Shown: positions 17,806-26,490, counted from the stretch's first letter. The stretch: 36,942 bases of DNA from Acidobacteriota bacterium (GCA_029559035.1 JAKQCT010000096.1:1-36942), one strand, 5' to 3'. A program made the numbers and translations. The notes: generated from the letters alone by a model not told the origin.

Positions 17806-18344
17806 AGCTGAAGAAGATTATCGCGTTCGCAATACCGGTAATTGCTGCAAGCGTCCTGGCTTTCGCGCAGGCGCCGCCGGCCCAAGCTCCGGCCCCCGAC
17901 ACCGCTGCAGTTCCGGCTACCCCCCCCGCACCGGCCGACATGACAGAGGAGAATATGATCCTGGAAGGAGAAAGCCTCTACCACCACTCCACCGAGCGTG
18001 ATCCCTTCTCCCCTCTCATCCGCTCCAAAACGGCGGGAGGCGGGGCGCCCGTAAAGGTCAAGTACGGGACGAAGGGCATCTCCAGGTTCACGGTCGAGAA
18101 CTGCATCCTCGAAGGTGTGGTCAAATCTGGGGACGGTGAGTTCGCCTGGTTCCAGGGGCCCGATCTGAAGCCCTACAAGGTGAAGTCGGGTGACACATTC
18201 GCCGACGGGGTCGTGCTGGACATTTCTTGGGAAAGAGGCGAAGTGATCGTTCAGCAGGAGATAGACGATCCCACCGCCATTAAACCGTTTCGCAATGTCA
18301 GTTTAAAGATAAGAAGCCAAAGCCAGGAAGGGGAGGCGCAATGA
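17802..18344 (+). CDS. pilP: Type IV pilus periplasmic protein PilP
   Basis: PilP connects the PilN/PilO complex with the secretin PilQ. The 180-residue protein has a signal peptide ending near LAFAQ, a Pro/Ala-rich linker, the conserved RDPFSPLI segment (about 67-74) and a C-terminal HR domain with FTVENCILEGVV and GDTFADGVVLDI. No lipobox cysteine follows the signal peptide, whereas many PilP proteins are lipoproteins. It overlaps pilO and pilQ by four bases on each side. Confidence 0.9.
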   Translation: MKLKKIIAFAIPVIAASVLAFAQAPPAQAPAPDTAAVPATPPAPADMTEENMILEGESLYHHSTERDPFSPLIRSKTAGGGAPVKVKYGTKGISRFTVENCILEGVVKSGDGEFAWFQGPDLKPYKVKSGDTFADGVVLDISWERGEVIVQQEIDDPTAIKPFRNVSLKIRSQSQEGEAQ

Positions 18345-20758
18345 GAAAACAAATCCTTTTTGTAGTTTTCTTATGCCTAGGGATTTGGGGATTGATGGCT
18401 GCAGAAAATTCGCCAGCAGCCCCGAATGTACTAAAGGGAATCAACAAGTCGACGGAGAACGGGAACATCATCATCCAGCTTGAGGGGACCACTCCGATCC
18501 TCAACGCCACGTTCTACGACTATCCTCCGGATAAGTTCGTGGTGGACATCCCGGACTTGGACATTTCCCAGGTGCCCTCGAAGATCGAGGTCGATTCCGA
18601 GATCGTGAGCGCGATCAGGCTCGAGCCGATCAGCAACGCCAAGGGAAGGCCGCTGATCCAGCTGGAGATCGAAAAGAGCGCGCTGGCGAAATGCCTAGTT
18701 TCGACCGAGGGGAACAACCTGTTCATAAAGGTGGTGAGGGACGGCGAAGCCGGCGGAAGCCAGGCGGCCGCGCCGGCGCCGCCGGTTGAAAAGGCATCAC
18801 TGGACGTTGTCCCCGAAACGGCATCCGCTCCCGCCGCCAGGACAGAAAAAGCCAGGACAGAACCGGCAAGGGTCCTGACCGCGATCCGGGTCCTTGACGA
18901 AGGTCGTTCAGTCAGGATCGAGGCGGACGGCCAGATCCAGTACAAGTGGTTCGCCCTGAAGAACCCGGAAAGGCTGGTCATCGACCTAAAGGGAGTCGAG
19001 AAATCTCTTGCCTCCGCGAGGACAGAAGGGATGGGAGGGATCCAGCAGATACGGACTAACCTCTTCAAGAACGATCCCCCGGTCATGAGGGTCGTCCTCG
19101 ACCTCAATTCAGAGAGCGCTTGGAACGTCCTGCCTCAGGAAAGCGGCCTGGTGGCCACTACATCAGCCGACTACGCTTCCGCGGCGAAGATCGAACCCTC
19201 CCCCGCGCCGGCCCCCGCCCCTGCAGAAGAGACGGTTCCCGCGGCCGAGGATACGGTTCCCGCGGCTTCCCCAGCGGTCGAAGCACAGCCAGCGCAGGTC
19301 GAGACTGCTTCTGCGGCCATCCCGGAACCCCCGGCTGAAAGCCAGCAGGTGGAAGCCAGGGAGACGGCGGCTCTCGATAACGTGAGCGTCGAACTGAAGC
19401 CGATACACTCCTCGGCGAGCAGCGAATTCAAGGGTTACGACGATCTTTTCGTCGCCCAGGACACTTCTGTCAAGGCTTCAGAAGCCGGTACCGCCACCGC
19501 TCCGGTCGTTCCTCTTTCATTCAGGGAAAAGACCATCAGCGGCGACGAGACCAGGTACACGGGACAGCCACTGTCGCTTTCCCTCAAGGATGCCGACGTA
19601 AAGGACGTCCTCAGGCTCTTCCACGATATATCGAAGCTGAACATCGTCGTTCATCCCAGCGTCCAGGGAAAGGTCACCATCGACCTTGAGAACGTTCCCT
19701 GGGACCAGGCCATGGACATTGTCCTCAAGAACCTGGCGCTGGATTACATCTACGAGAACAACGTGATCTGGATCGCCCCTGCGGCCGAGATCTCGAGGAA
19801 GTTCGCCGACAAGCAGAAGCTCGAAGAGGACAAGCTCAATGCAGAGCCTCCGATCACCGTGACCAAGCGCCTGTCCTACGCGAAGGCGGAAGCCCTCAAA
19901 TCCATCCTCGCGAAATTCATGTCCCAGAAGGGCGAGGTCATAACGGACAAGAGGACGAACACCCTTATCATCCGGGAAGTGCCTTCCAAGAAGGACGCGC
20001 TCCTGAAACTGGTCGACACCCTCGATTCCGCGACGCCGCAGGTCCTTATCGAAGCAAGGATCGTCGAATCGACGGTTTCGTGGAGGCAGCAGTTCGGTAT
20101 CGCCTGGGGAGGCGGGACATCATCCACTACAGTAAATAATTTCCCGAACAACCAGAGCGGATGGCCTAACTGGGGCTGGGGAGATTTCGCCGTCAATGTA
20201 CCTCCTCCTGCATCCAACGGCTACATCGACCTCGTGTTCGGCAACATCGCAGGGACGTTCAACCTGGATGTCAGGCTGAGCGCCCTCGAGAATACAGGAA
20301 GAGGCAGGGTCATATCGGCTCCAAAGGTCATGACCGCCGACAACGAAAAGGCGTCGATCGAATCTGGCCGCCAGATCCCCGTCCCGATAGCCACCGCGGA
20401 CAAGGTCTCCGTCATCTACATCAACGCCACGCTCAAGCTGGACGTCACGCCCCACATAACGGCCGACGGCAACGTGAACATGGACGTCAACATAACGAAC
20501 GACGCCGTCGACTGGCAGAACCAGACGGCGGGCCAGCCTCCTCCGATCTTCAAGAAGGAGGCGAAGACCAACCTGAAGGTCAGGGACGGCCAGACCGCTG
20601 TCATCGGCGGCATATTCATCACGAGCGAAGGCGTTTCCCAGCAGGGACTACCTTTCCTGTCGAAGATCCCGGTGCTGGGATGGCTCTTCAAGAACAGGAT
20701 CAAGAACAGAGACAACTCTGAACTTCTGATCTTCCTGACTCCCAAGATCATAAGGTGA
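18341..20758 (+). CDS. pilQ: Type IV pilus secretin PilQ
   Basis: PilQ forms the outer-membrane ring through which the pilus passes. The 805-residue protein has a signal peptide and two AMIN domains that bind peptidoglycan (about 30-130 and 180-275). A Pro/Ala/Glu-rich linker follows (about 285-350), then the secretin short N-domain (LSLKDADVKDVLRLFHDISK, near 410), an N1 domain, and the secretin core from about 560 with GRGRVISAPKVMT, TNLKVRDGQTAVIGG and LSKIPVLGWLFKNR. It starts inside the last codons of pilP. Confidence 0.96.
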   Translation: MRKQILFVVFLCLGIWGLMAAENSPAAPNVLKGINKSTENGNIIIQLEGTTPILNATFYDYPPDKFVVDIPDLDISQVPSKIEVDSEIVSAIRLEPISNAKGRPLIQLEIEKSALAKCLVSTEGNNLFIKVVRDGEAGGSQAAAPAPPVEKASLDVVPETASAPAARTEKARTEPARVLTAIRVLDEGRSVRIEADGQIQYKWFALKNPERLVIDLKGVEKSLASARTEGMGGIQQIRTNLFKNDPPVMRVVLDLNSESAWNVLPQESGLVATTSADYASAAKIEPSPAPAPAPAEETVPAAEDTVPAASPAVEAQPAQVETASAAIPEPPAESQQVEARETAALDNVSVELKPIHSSASSEFKGYDDLFVAQDTSVKASEAGTATAPVVPLSFREKTISGDETRYTGQPLSLSLKDADVKDVLRLFHDISKLNIVVHPSVQGKVTIDLENVPWDQAMDIVLKNLALDYIYENNVIWIAPAAEISRKFADKQKLEEDKLNAEPPITVTKRLSYAKAEALKSILAKFMSQKGEVITDKRTNTLIIREVPSKKDALLKLVDTLDSATPQVLIEARIVESTVSWRQQFGIAWGGGTSSTTVNNFPNNQSGWPNWGWGDFAVNVPPPASNGYIDLVFGNIAGTFNLDVRLSALENTGRGRVISAPKVMTADNEKASIESGRQIPVPIATADKVSVIYINATLKLDVTPHITADGNVNMDVNITNDAVDWQNQTAGQPPPIFKKEAKTNLKVRDGQTAVIGGIFITSEGVSQQGLPFLSKIPVLGWLFKNRIKNRDNSELLIFLTPKIIR

Positions 20759-20763
20759 GTCGT

Positions 20764-21294
20764 ATGAAAAAATCAGTCATCGCATTGAGGGTCGGGGCTC
20801 TTGCCCTGACCCTCCTTTTCTTAATGACCGGGTGCGGCAAGGACGATTACACGACGACCGTTTCGGGCATCTCTTACGAAGGGCCGAGGCCGAAGATCGC
20901 CAAAATCGACGTGTCCCCCAGCTCGGGCCATGTCCAATATTTCAAGTTCAAGCTCGTGATGTCCGACCCGAATCTCTCGACGCTGGACCGTGACCACTGG
21001 ACGCTGGAAGGATGCAGGGGGTATTTCTCGGTCGACGATCCCTCGGCGGTTTTCGTGGAGCCTCTCCCCGCTCTCGATGTCAGGACAACCGTGGCCGTGC
21101 CTTCCACTACCGCCACGACATACGCTGTCACGCTCATAACCGAGGAATGGATAGAAAGGAATTGCGGGTGGCTGGTCGGTACCGATACGAGGGTTCCGGT
21201 TACGGTCCACCTCCAGTTTTACGCCCACAGGAACAGCGACGGGCTGAGGAGCGTGATACCCGTCGATTTCAGTTTCACCATCGGTGACTATTGA
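20764..21294 (+). CDS. Lipoprotein of unknown function in the pil operon
   Basis: The 176-residue product has a signal peptide with lipobox LMTGC (Cys about residue 24) and should be membrane-anchored by acylation. The mature part starts GKDDYTTTVSG and looks beta-rich, with a conserved-looking DRDHWTLEGCRG and a C-terminal VDFSFTIGDY; no family was recognised. The ATG at 20764 is preceded by AAGGTGAG that overlaps the pilQ stop. An upstream GTG at 20755 is a less likely start. Its place after pilQ suggests a role in secretin assembly or pilus function (inference). Confidence 0.75.
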   Translation: MKKSVIALRVGALALTLLFLMTGCGKDDYTTTVSGISYEGPRPKIAKIDVSPSSGHVQYFKFKLVMSDPNLSTLDRDHWTLEGCRGYFSVDDPSAVFVEPLPALDVRTTVAVPSTTATTYAVTLITEEWIERNCGWLVGTDTRVPVTVHLQFYAHRNSDGLRSVIPVDFSFTIGDY

Positions 21295-21295
21295 G

Positions 21296-22417
21296 ATGGC
21301 TTTCACCCTGGAAGAGCTCGAAGCGAAAATAAAGGCCAATCCCTACGCAAGGGAATTCTTTGACCTCGCGGCGTCCTATCAGAAGCTGGGAAGGCTTGAA
21401 GACGCTAAGAAGGTCTGCGAAAAAGGGCTGGAGAAATTCCCGGGCAACTTCCAGGCGCGGCTCCTGCTTACACAGATCTTGATAGCCGAGGGGAAGTTCA
21501 AGGAAGCCAAACAGAACGTCGACAAGGTCCTGATGGTCGTTCCCGACAACATAAGCGCGAACTTTCTTGCGGGGGACATCTGCTTCTCTCTGGGTGACAA
21601 TGCGGCGGCGCTGAAATTCTACAGGGTGGTGGAACTTTTCGAACCCGGAAGAAACGACGTGGCTGAAAAGATCGCGCAGATCGAAAAACCCGAAGTTCCC
21701 GCCCCGGCGGAGGCTTCACCGGCTGCCACGGAGAAAGAAACGCCCGTTCCGGTCATGGAAGACGTTCCGGCTGTCGAGCCCCCGAGCGTCGTATTCGAAG
21801 AGAACTCCGGGGAAGCACCGGCGCCCGAGATGGTCGAAGAACCCCTGATGTCCGTGGATGCCGACATGGAAGCTGAAGCTGTCGAAGAGCCAGATGCGGC
21901 GGAACCACAGGAGGCGGAGAGAGACGAGATTGGCAGCGACACTCTCGATTCCCTTCTCGCGGAAAGCCACGAGCCGGCTCCCGGTGAGGCCGAGGAAGAA
22001 GTTACGGAAGAACAGCCCTCCGGCTTCGAAGAGGAACCCTCTCCGCTCGCCGGAGAGCAGGCCCCCGCAGAAGAGCTAGAAGAACCGGAGTTCGCCGAGA
22101 GGCAGACACTGGGGCCCGAAGAAGAAAAATCCGAAGAAGGGGAGCGCGAGTCCGGCCTCAGCACCATGACCATCGCGGAGCTGTACGAGAAACAGGGCTA
22201 CCCCGAAAAGGCGGTGGAAGTTTACCAGCACATACTTCTCAAGGAACCGGAAAGAAAGGACATCCGGCTGAGGATAGAAACCCTCAAGGACCAGATCCTC
22301 GGATTGACTCCCGAGGGCGACGTGATCGGACACGACGTGAAAAGTGCCCTCAGGAGAAAAAGGATCGAGGTCCTCGGGACATGGCTTAGAAAGATCAAAG
22401 AGGAAGGAAATGTTTAA
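21296..22417 (+). CDS. TPR protein with acidic linker
   Basis: The 373-residue protein has N-terminal TPR repeats (about 1-125, with FFDLAASYQKLGRLEDAKKV and AGDICFSLGDNAAALKFYRV). A long Glu/Pro-rich acidic linker covers about 130-285. A C-terminal TPR unit (TIAELYEKQGYPEKAVEVYQ) and a basic tail follow. There is no signal peptide, so it should act in the cytoplasm. The chosen ATG follows GGTGA by eight bases; a GTG at 21284 would add four residues. It overlaps the Roadblock gene by eight bases. The layout resembles the C-terminal part of the 1064-residue protein at 5307. Confidence 0.85.
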   Translation: MAFTLEELEAKIKANPYAREFFDLAASYQKLGRLEDAKKVCEKGLEKFPGNFQARLLLTQILIAEGKFKEAKQNVDKVLMVVPDNISANFLAGDICFSLGDNAAALKFYRVVELFEPGRNDVAEKIAQIEKPEVPAPAEASPAATEKETPVPVMEDVPAVEPPSVVFEENSGEAPAPEMVEEPLMSVDADMEAEAVEEPDAAEPQEAERDEIGSDTLDSLLAESHEPAPGEAEEEVTEEQPSGFEEEPSPLAGEQAPAEELEEPEFAERQTLGPEEEKSEEGERESGLSTMTIAELYEKQGYPEKAVEVYQHILLKEPERKDIRLRIETLKDQILGLTPEGDVIGHDVKSALRRKRIEVLGTWLRKIKEEGNV

Positions 22418-22763
22418 AGATCTCTTCAGACTTTTGGAAGAAAGAGTAAAGGGTTTCAAGGCCGTCGTCGTCGTCAGCGGGGACGGAATCGAGATAGAGT
22501 CCAAGATCAACAGCGCTTTTTCCCACGAGATATTGAGCGCCGAGCTGAACACCGTCCTCCGCCATCTGGACAGGCTGAGGGAGGACTCCCAGATAGGGGG
22601 GTACGAAGAAGTGATCATCCGCACCGACCGCGAGAACATCTGCCTCGTGAAGCTTTCGAGGGAGATCTTCGTCCTTTTCGTCACCGAGACGAGCGAACCT
22701 ACCGGACGTTCGGTATACGAAGTTAAGAGGCTCGCGCCGGAATTTCTTAAAATATTGTCTTGA
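22410..22763 (+). CDS. Roadblock/LC7-like protein
   Basis: The 117-residue protein has the compact alpha-beta layout of the Roadblock/LC7 family: LLEERVKGFKAVVVVSGDGI, a central helix ILSAELNTVLRHLDRL, then strands EVIIRTDRENICLVKLS and IFVLFVTETSE. Relatives such as MglB regulate small GTPases that set cell polarity and pilus placement. The ATG at 22410 overlaps the TPR gene's stop and uses AGGAAGGA. An MglA-type GTPase is not in the window. The family call rests on fold pattern only and is moderately sure. Confidence 0.65.
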   Translation: MFKDLFRLLEERVKGFKAVVVVSGDGIEIESKINSAFSHEILSAELNTVLRHLDRLREDSQIGGYEEVIIRTDRENICLVKLSREIFVLFVTETSEPTGRSVYEVKRLAPEFLKILS

Positions 22764-22776
22764 ATCGGAGGTTTTT

Positions 22777-23337
22777 ATGGGAGTGATCACCAGCAACCAG
22801 GTCAGAAAAGGCATCAAGCTGCTCATCGACGCGGATGCTTACGAAGTCATCGATGCCGATCATGTGAAGCCGGGGAAAGGTTCGGCTTTCACCAGGGCCA
22901 AGGTCAGGAATCTCAGGACCGGCCAGATGCTAGAGAAAACCTACAAGGCGGGCGACAAGGTCGAGACCGCGGACACGCAGGAAAGGAAGATGCAGTTCCT
23001 ATACAAGGACGCGGACGGGTACCATTTCATGGACCAGGAGAACTACGAACAGGTAGCCATACCCGACGATACCATCGGAGAGGCTGCCGACTACCTTGTG
23101 GAACATACCGAAGCATCTCTCCTTTTTCACGGGGATGAGGCAATAGGGGTAGAATTGCCGAATTTCGTGACACTAGAAATTGTGGAGACAGACCCCGGTT
23201 TCAAGGGCGATACCGTCAGCGGCGGGAAGCCCGCAAAGTGCAATACCGGAGCGACCGTGATCGTCCCCTTTCACCTTAATGTTGGGGACAAGATCGTCGT
23301 CGATACCAGAGACGGTTCCTACAGGGAAAAAGGCTGA
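22777..23337 (+). CDS. efp: Translation elongation factor P
   Basis: EF-P relieves ribosome stalling at consecutive prolines. The 186-residue protein has the KOW-like N-domain with the modified-residue loop HVKPGKGSAF, where Lys34 would carry a beta-lysyl or other modification, and two OB domains ending VDTRDGSYREKG. A GGAGG site precedes the ATG by five bases. It is the last gene before a strong terminator, 13 bases after the Roadblock gene. Several proteins of this window are proline-rich and could depend on it. Confidence 0.96.
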   Translation: MGVITSNQVRKGIKLLIDADAYEVIDADHVKPGKGSAFTRAKVRNLRTGQMLEKTYKAGDKVETADTQERKMQFLYKDADGYHFMDQENYEQVAIPDDTIGEAADYLVEHTEASLLFHGDEAIGVELPNFVTLEIVETDPGFKGDTVSGGKPAKCNTGATVIVPFHLNVGDKIVVDTRDGSYREKG

Positions 23338-23357
23338 TCTGAAAAACATGTCTTGTA

Positions 23358-23385
23358 CGCCGGCCTAAAAGCCGGCGCTTTTTTT
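23358..23385 (+). terminator. Rho-independent terminator after efp
   Basis: A seven-pair GC stem CGCCGGC/GCCGGCG with loop CTAAAA is followed by C and seven T residues. It starts 20 bases after the efp stop and is the clearest terminator in the window. It closes the pil-to-efp transcription unit. Confidence 0.85.
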
Positions 23386-23456
23386 ATACAGGGCGTTGAC
23401 TGCTGGAATAAATCGGAACTTTTGAGAGTTATCGGCATTTCGAGGAGGGTGCTGAA

Positions 23457-24710
23457 ATGCTCAACAAAACCGGTCCGCTTTTCAAGACGATGCTCGTAAT
23501 CCTGTCCATCATGGCGTTTCCCGCGTTCGCCACGAACGGGGACAACCTGATCAACGTAGGCCCGATTTCAAGGTCCATGGGCGGAGTGGGCGTCGCTTAC
23601 CCGCAGGACGCAATAAGCGCGGTTTTTTCCAATCCTGCCGCTATCTGCTTGGAACCATGCCAGACCGGGACGGAGTTCGTATTCGCCGGCACCGTTTTCT
23701 CCCCGACCGTCAAGGCGGAGGTGACCATGATGACCCCATCGGGGGTCATCAAATATTCGGGAGAAAGCCGGCACAAGTCATTTGTCATTCCCGCGATGGC
23801 GCTGACCTCTCCGCTGAGCGATAAATGGAGGTTCGGCCTTGCCGCCTACGGTGTCTCCGGGCTGGGAGTCGATTACAGGAACAAGGGATGGGACCTGGAC
23901 GGGAATCCTGCTAACGGCTTCGAAGGCGATGTTTATACCCGTCTCGAGATCATGAGGTTCTCCCCGAACCTGGCTTACAAGTTCAACGATCATTTTTCCG
24001 TGGGCGGATCATTGCACATCATATACGGCAACCTCGACCTGGGGTCCGGAGGCACTCACGACTACACCGTGGGCCTTCAACTTGGAGCCCTCTACAGGCG
24101 CGGCATCGTCCAGTTCGGGGCGACCTACACTACGCCGGAGAAGGTTACTCACGGGCGGGTGGCGAATTTCGACGCGTTCATGGGTAGCACCACGCTTGAC
24201 GACCTGAAGCTCGAATCCCCGACCACCGTGTCCTTGGGCTGCGCGGTCATCCCCGGCGAAAAATTCTTCGTCGAAGTCGACGCGCGCTGGTACAACTGGG
24301 CGAATGCAGACGGATACAAGGATTTCGACTGGCGCGACCAATGGGTTGCAGCTCTGGGGCTCCAGTACAAGCCCGTCCCCACTGTGGCCATCAGAGGCGG
24401 ATTCAACTACGGAAAAAGCCCGGTCCGCGAACACGACGGGTTCAATCCCATGGGAGTGTCTTACATCCAGGGCAAAGCGACCCCCACTTTCGGGTACGAA
24501 TACCTTAGGACAATAGGTTTCCCGGCGGTCGTTGAGAAACACCTGACCCTGGGCGCAGGGTGGGACCTGGGCAGGGGAGTATCGCTCAACCTGGAATACA
24601 TGCACGCGTTCGAAAAAGATATCAGCGAAACCTCGGCATTCGGGGCGGTCAACCTTCATTCGAGTCTTTCGGAAGATTCCATCGGTTTCGGCATCAACTG
24701 GAGGTTTTAG
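23457..24710 (+). CDS. OmpP1/FadL/TodX-family outer-membrane protein
   Basis: The 417-residue protein has a signal peptide (cut near AFA-TNGDN) and then the family's N-terminal hatch pattern, NVGPISRSMGGVGVAYPQDAISAVFSNPAAI. Alternating beta-strands follow (FRFSPNLAYKF-like pairs, GVSLNLEYMHAF), and the C-terminal Phe in GFGINWRF is typical of barrel proteins inserted by BAM. Family members carry hydrophobic molecules across the outer membrane. GAGGAGG precedes the ATG. It lies between the efp terminator and the cytochrome cluster; whether it serves that cluster is unknown. Confidence 0.88.
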   Translation: MLNKTGPLFKTMLVILSIMAFPAFATNGDNLINVGPISRSMGGVGVAYPQDAISAVFSNPAAICLEPCQTGTEFVFAGTVFSPTVKAEVTMMTPSGVIKYSGESRHKSFVIPAMALTSPLSDKWRFGLAAYGVSGLGVDYRNKGWDLDGNPANGFEGDVYTRLEIMRFSPNLAYKFNDHFSVGGSLHIIYGNLDLGSGGTHDYTVGLQLGALYRRGIVQFGATYTTPEKVTHGRVANFDAFMGSTTLDDLKLESPTTVSLGCAVIPGEKFFVEVDARWYNWANADGYKDFDWRDQWVAALGLQYKPVPTVAIRGGFNYGKSPVREHDGFNPMGVSYIQGKATPTFGYEYLRTIGFPAVVEKHLTLGAGWDLGRGVSLNLEYMHAFEKDISETSAFGAVNLHSSLSEDSIGFGINWRF

Positions 24711-24720
24711 AAAAACCTGC

Positions 24721-24749
24721 TTCTAATGCCGTATCCGGTGGGTTATAAT
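24721..24749 (+). promoter_or_regulatory. Possible promoter of the cytochrome operon
   Basis: A perfect -10 box TATAAT (24744-24749) lies 17 bases after TTCTAA (24721-24726), which matches the -35 consensus at three positions. It sits just after the FadL-type gene and would start a leader of about 145 bases before the cytochrome ATG. The poor -35 suggests an activator or weak promoter. Confidence 0.45.
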
Positions 24750-24760
24750 GACGGTTTCAA

Positions 24761-24884
24761 GCCTGCCCTCCGGATGCAGCGAAGGGAGGGCGGCGCCCGG
24801 AAATGCAGGAAAGTATTTCTTAGCGGTTCGGAAGGGCGCCTCCAGCGATTGGAGGAACCGGGAGAATGGAGGTCTTCAAGACCT
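24761..24884 (+). promoter_or_regulatory. Structured 5' leader of the octaheme cytochrome gene
   Basis: Four stems can be drawn from the sequence. Stem 1: GCC-T-GCCCTCC (24761-24771) with GGAGGGC-GGC (24785-24794). Stem 2: GGCGCCC (24792-24798) with GGGCGCC (24834-24840), enclosing a small AGGAAA/TTTCTT hairpin. Stem 3: CCTCC (24839-24843) with GGAGG (24851-24855). Stem 4: AGGTC (24870-24874) with GACCT (24880-24884). Stems 1 and 2 share 24792-24794, and stems 2 and 3 share 24839-24840, so alternative pairings are possible. It lies between the predicted promoter and the ATG. No known riboswitch motif was recognised; stem 1 could also serve as a terminator for the porin gene, although there is no T-run. 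Confidence 0.45.
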
Positions 24885-24903
24885 TCATTGAGGAGCGGAG
24901 AAG

Positions 24904-26490
24904 ATGATCAGGACTTTCATCGTTTTCGGATTCGCGGTGCTTCTTGCGGCTGTTTCCGTTTCTCTCGTCGCTCCCAGGGACATGGACAAGCCCCTTCTGA
25001 TGGAACTGAAGGAAAGATATTCCAGGAAACACCCGCCCAAGGTCGATCACTCCAAGTTCGAAGAATTGAACAGGACGTTCTCCTCCCCAAGCGAAGTGAC
25101 CAGGGAATGCGAGAACTGCCATAACCTTACCGCCCAGGAAGTCATGAAGTCCAGCCACTGGAACTGGGAGAGGGAGGAATACATCCCGGGGCGCGGCATA
25201 GTTTACCTTGGCAAGAAGAACGCGATCAACAACTTCTGCATCTCCGGGAAGGGAAACGAGCAGTCATGCGGAAAGTGCCACATAGGATACGGGATCGACA
25301 GCCAGGGACGCGGCTTCACGGACTCGGCCAACATTGACTGCCTCGTTTGCCACGACAACACGGAAACCTACGCCAAGGCGCCCGAAAAAGCGGGAGCTCC
25401 CCTAGAGACCCTCGACCTTAATAACATAGCTAAGAGCGTCGGAAGGCCCAAAAGGACCAACTGCGGCGTATGCCACTTCCTGGGAGGCGGTGGCAACAAC
25501 GTCAAGCACGGCGACTTGGAGACTGCGATGTTTGAGCCCGACAGGGCGCTGGACATCCACATGGGCGTGGATTCGGTCAACATGCAGTGCGTGGACTGCC
25601 ACAGGACCGAGAGGCATAACATAGCCGGCAAGCTTTACTCGCTTTCTTCGATGAACCTGAAGCGCATCTCGTGCGAGGACTGTCACACGGGGACCCCCCA
25701 CGAGAAGGACATCCTCAACGAGCACACCATAAAGGTTTCCTGCCAGGCCTGCCACATCCCGGTGTACGCCAAGGAGAACGCGACCAAGGTTCACTGGGAC
25801 TGGTCCACAGCCGGCAAGCTGAAGAACGGCGAGCCGTACGTCGAAGAAGACGAGATGGGCAACCACAAGTACATGTCGATTAAAGGTTCCTTCGTCTGGA
25901 AGAAGAACCTCAAGCCCGATTACATCTGGTTCAACGGAACGGCCTCCCACTACCTGGCCGGGGACAAGGTCGTTGACCCATCCAAGCCAGTCGTACTCAA
26001 TCAACTTTTCGGCTCTTACTCGGACGAGGATTCGCAGGTTATCCCGACGAAGATCCACACTGCTGTCCAACCGTTCGATCCCGTGAACAGGACCATAATA
26101 TACCCGAAGCTTTACGCCCCTGAAAAAGGGGAGGGAGCCTTCTGGAAGGATTTTGACTGGAAGACCGCGTCAGCTGTGGGAATGAAAGAGGCTGGGCTTC
26201 CCTTCAGCGGCCAGGTTTCCTTCATAGAAACCAAGATGTACTGGCCCGTAAACCACATGGTCTCCGCCAAGGAAGAGAGCGCGAGATGCGAAGAATGCCA
26301 CAGCAGGAGTGATTCCAGGCTGGCGGGGCTGACCGACTTCTACCTTCCCGGAAGGGACCGTTCGCCTCTCGTGGACATCGGGGGCAAGTGGCTCCTGATC
26401 CTCACCATTCTTGGAATTGCCGGCCACGGCTCGTTAAGGATCCTCGTCAGTCTCAAGGGCGGCAGGAAGGAAGCTTCGGATGGCGAATAA
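24904..26490 (+). CDS. Octaheme c-type cytochrome, tetrathionate reductase (OTR) family
   Basis: The 528-residue protein has an N-terminal signal or anchor (1-23), eight CxxCH heme sites (Cys69, 122, 146, 187, 229, 257, 280 and 462) and a C-terminal membrane helix (about 496-514). The spacing, with seven sites before residue 285 and one near the end, and the segments SSHWNWEREEY and LGKKNAINNFCI, fit the OTR family. Purified relatives reduce tetrathionate, nitrite and hydroxylamine, so the natural substrate is open. The C-terminal helix suggests that it is bound to the inner membrane and faces the periplasm. It overlaps the cytochrome b gene by 11 bases. Confidence 0.9.
   Translation: MIRTFIVFGFAVLLAAVSVSLVAPRDMDKPLLMELKERYSRKHPPKVDHSKFEELNRTFSSPSEVTRECENCHNLTAQEVMKSSHWNWEREEYIPGRGIVYLGKKNAINNFCISGKGNEQSCGKCHIGYGIDSQGRGFTDSANIDCLVCHDNTETYAKAPEKAGAPLETLDLNNIAKSVGRPKRTNCGVCHFLGGGGNNVKHGDLETAMFEPDRALDIHMGVDSVNMQCVDCHRTERHNIAGKLYSLSSMNLKRISCEDCHTGTPHEKDILNEHTIKVSCQACHIPVYAKENATKVHWDWSTAGKLKNGEPYVEEDEMGNHKYMSIKGSFVWKKNLKPDYIWFNGTASHYLAGDKVVDPSKPVVLNQLFGSYSDEDSQVIPTKIHTAVQPFDPVNRTIIYPKLYAPEKGEGAFWKDFDWKTASAVGMKEAGLPFSGQVSFIETKMYWPVNHMVSAKEESARCEECHSRSDSRLAGLTDFYLPGRDRSPLVDIGGKWLLILTILGIAGHGSLRILVSLKGGRKEASDGE

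Noticed and set aside
23396-23424. Promoter before the FadL-type gene with TTGACT at 23396
   Set aside because: The -35 match is good, but no acceptable -10 box lies 15-19 bases downstream.
24761-24884. GEMM (cyclic dinucleotide) riboswitch before the cytochrome gene
   Set aside because: Considered because such riboswitches precede some cytochrome genes, but the conserved core around GACGCAAAGC is absent.
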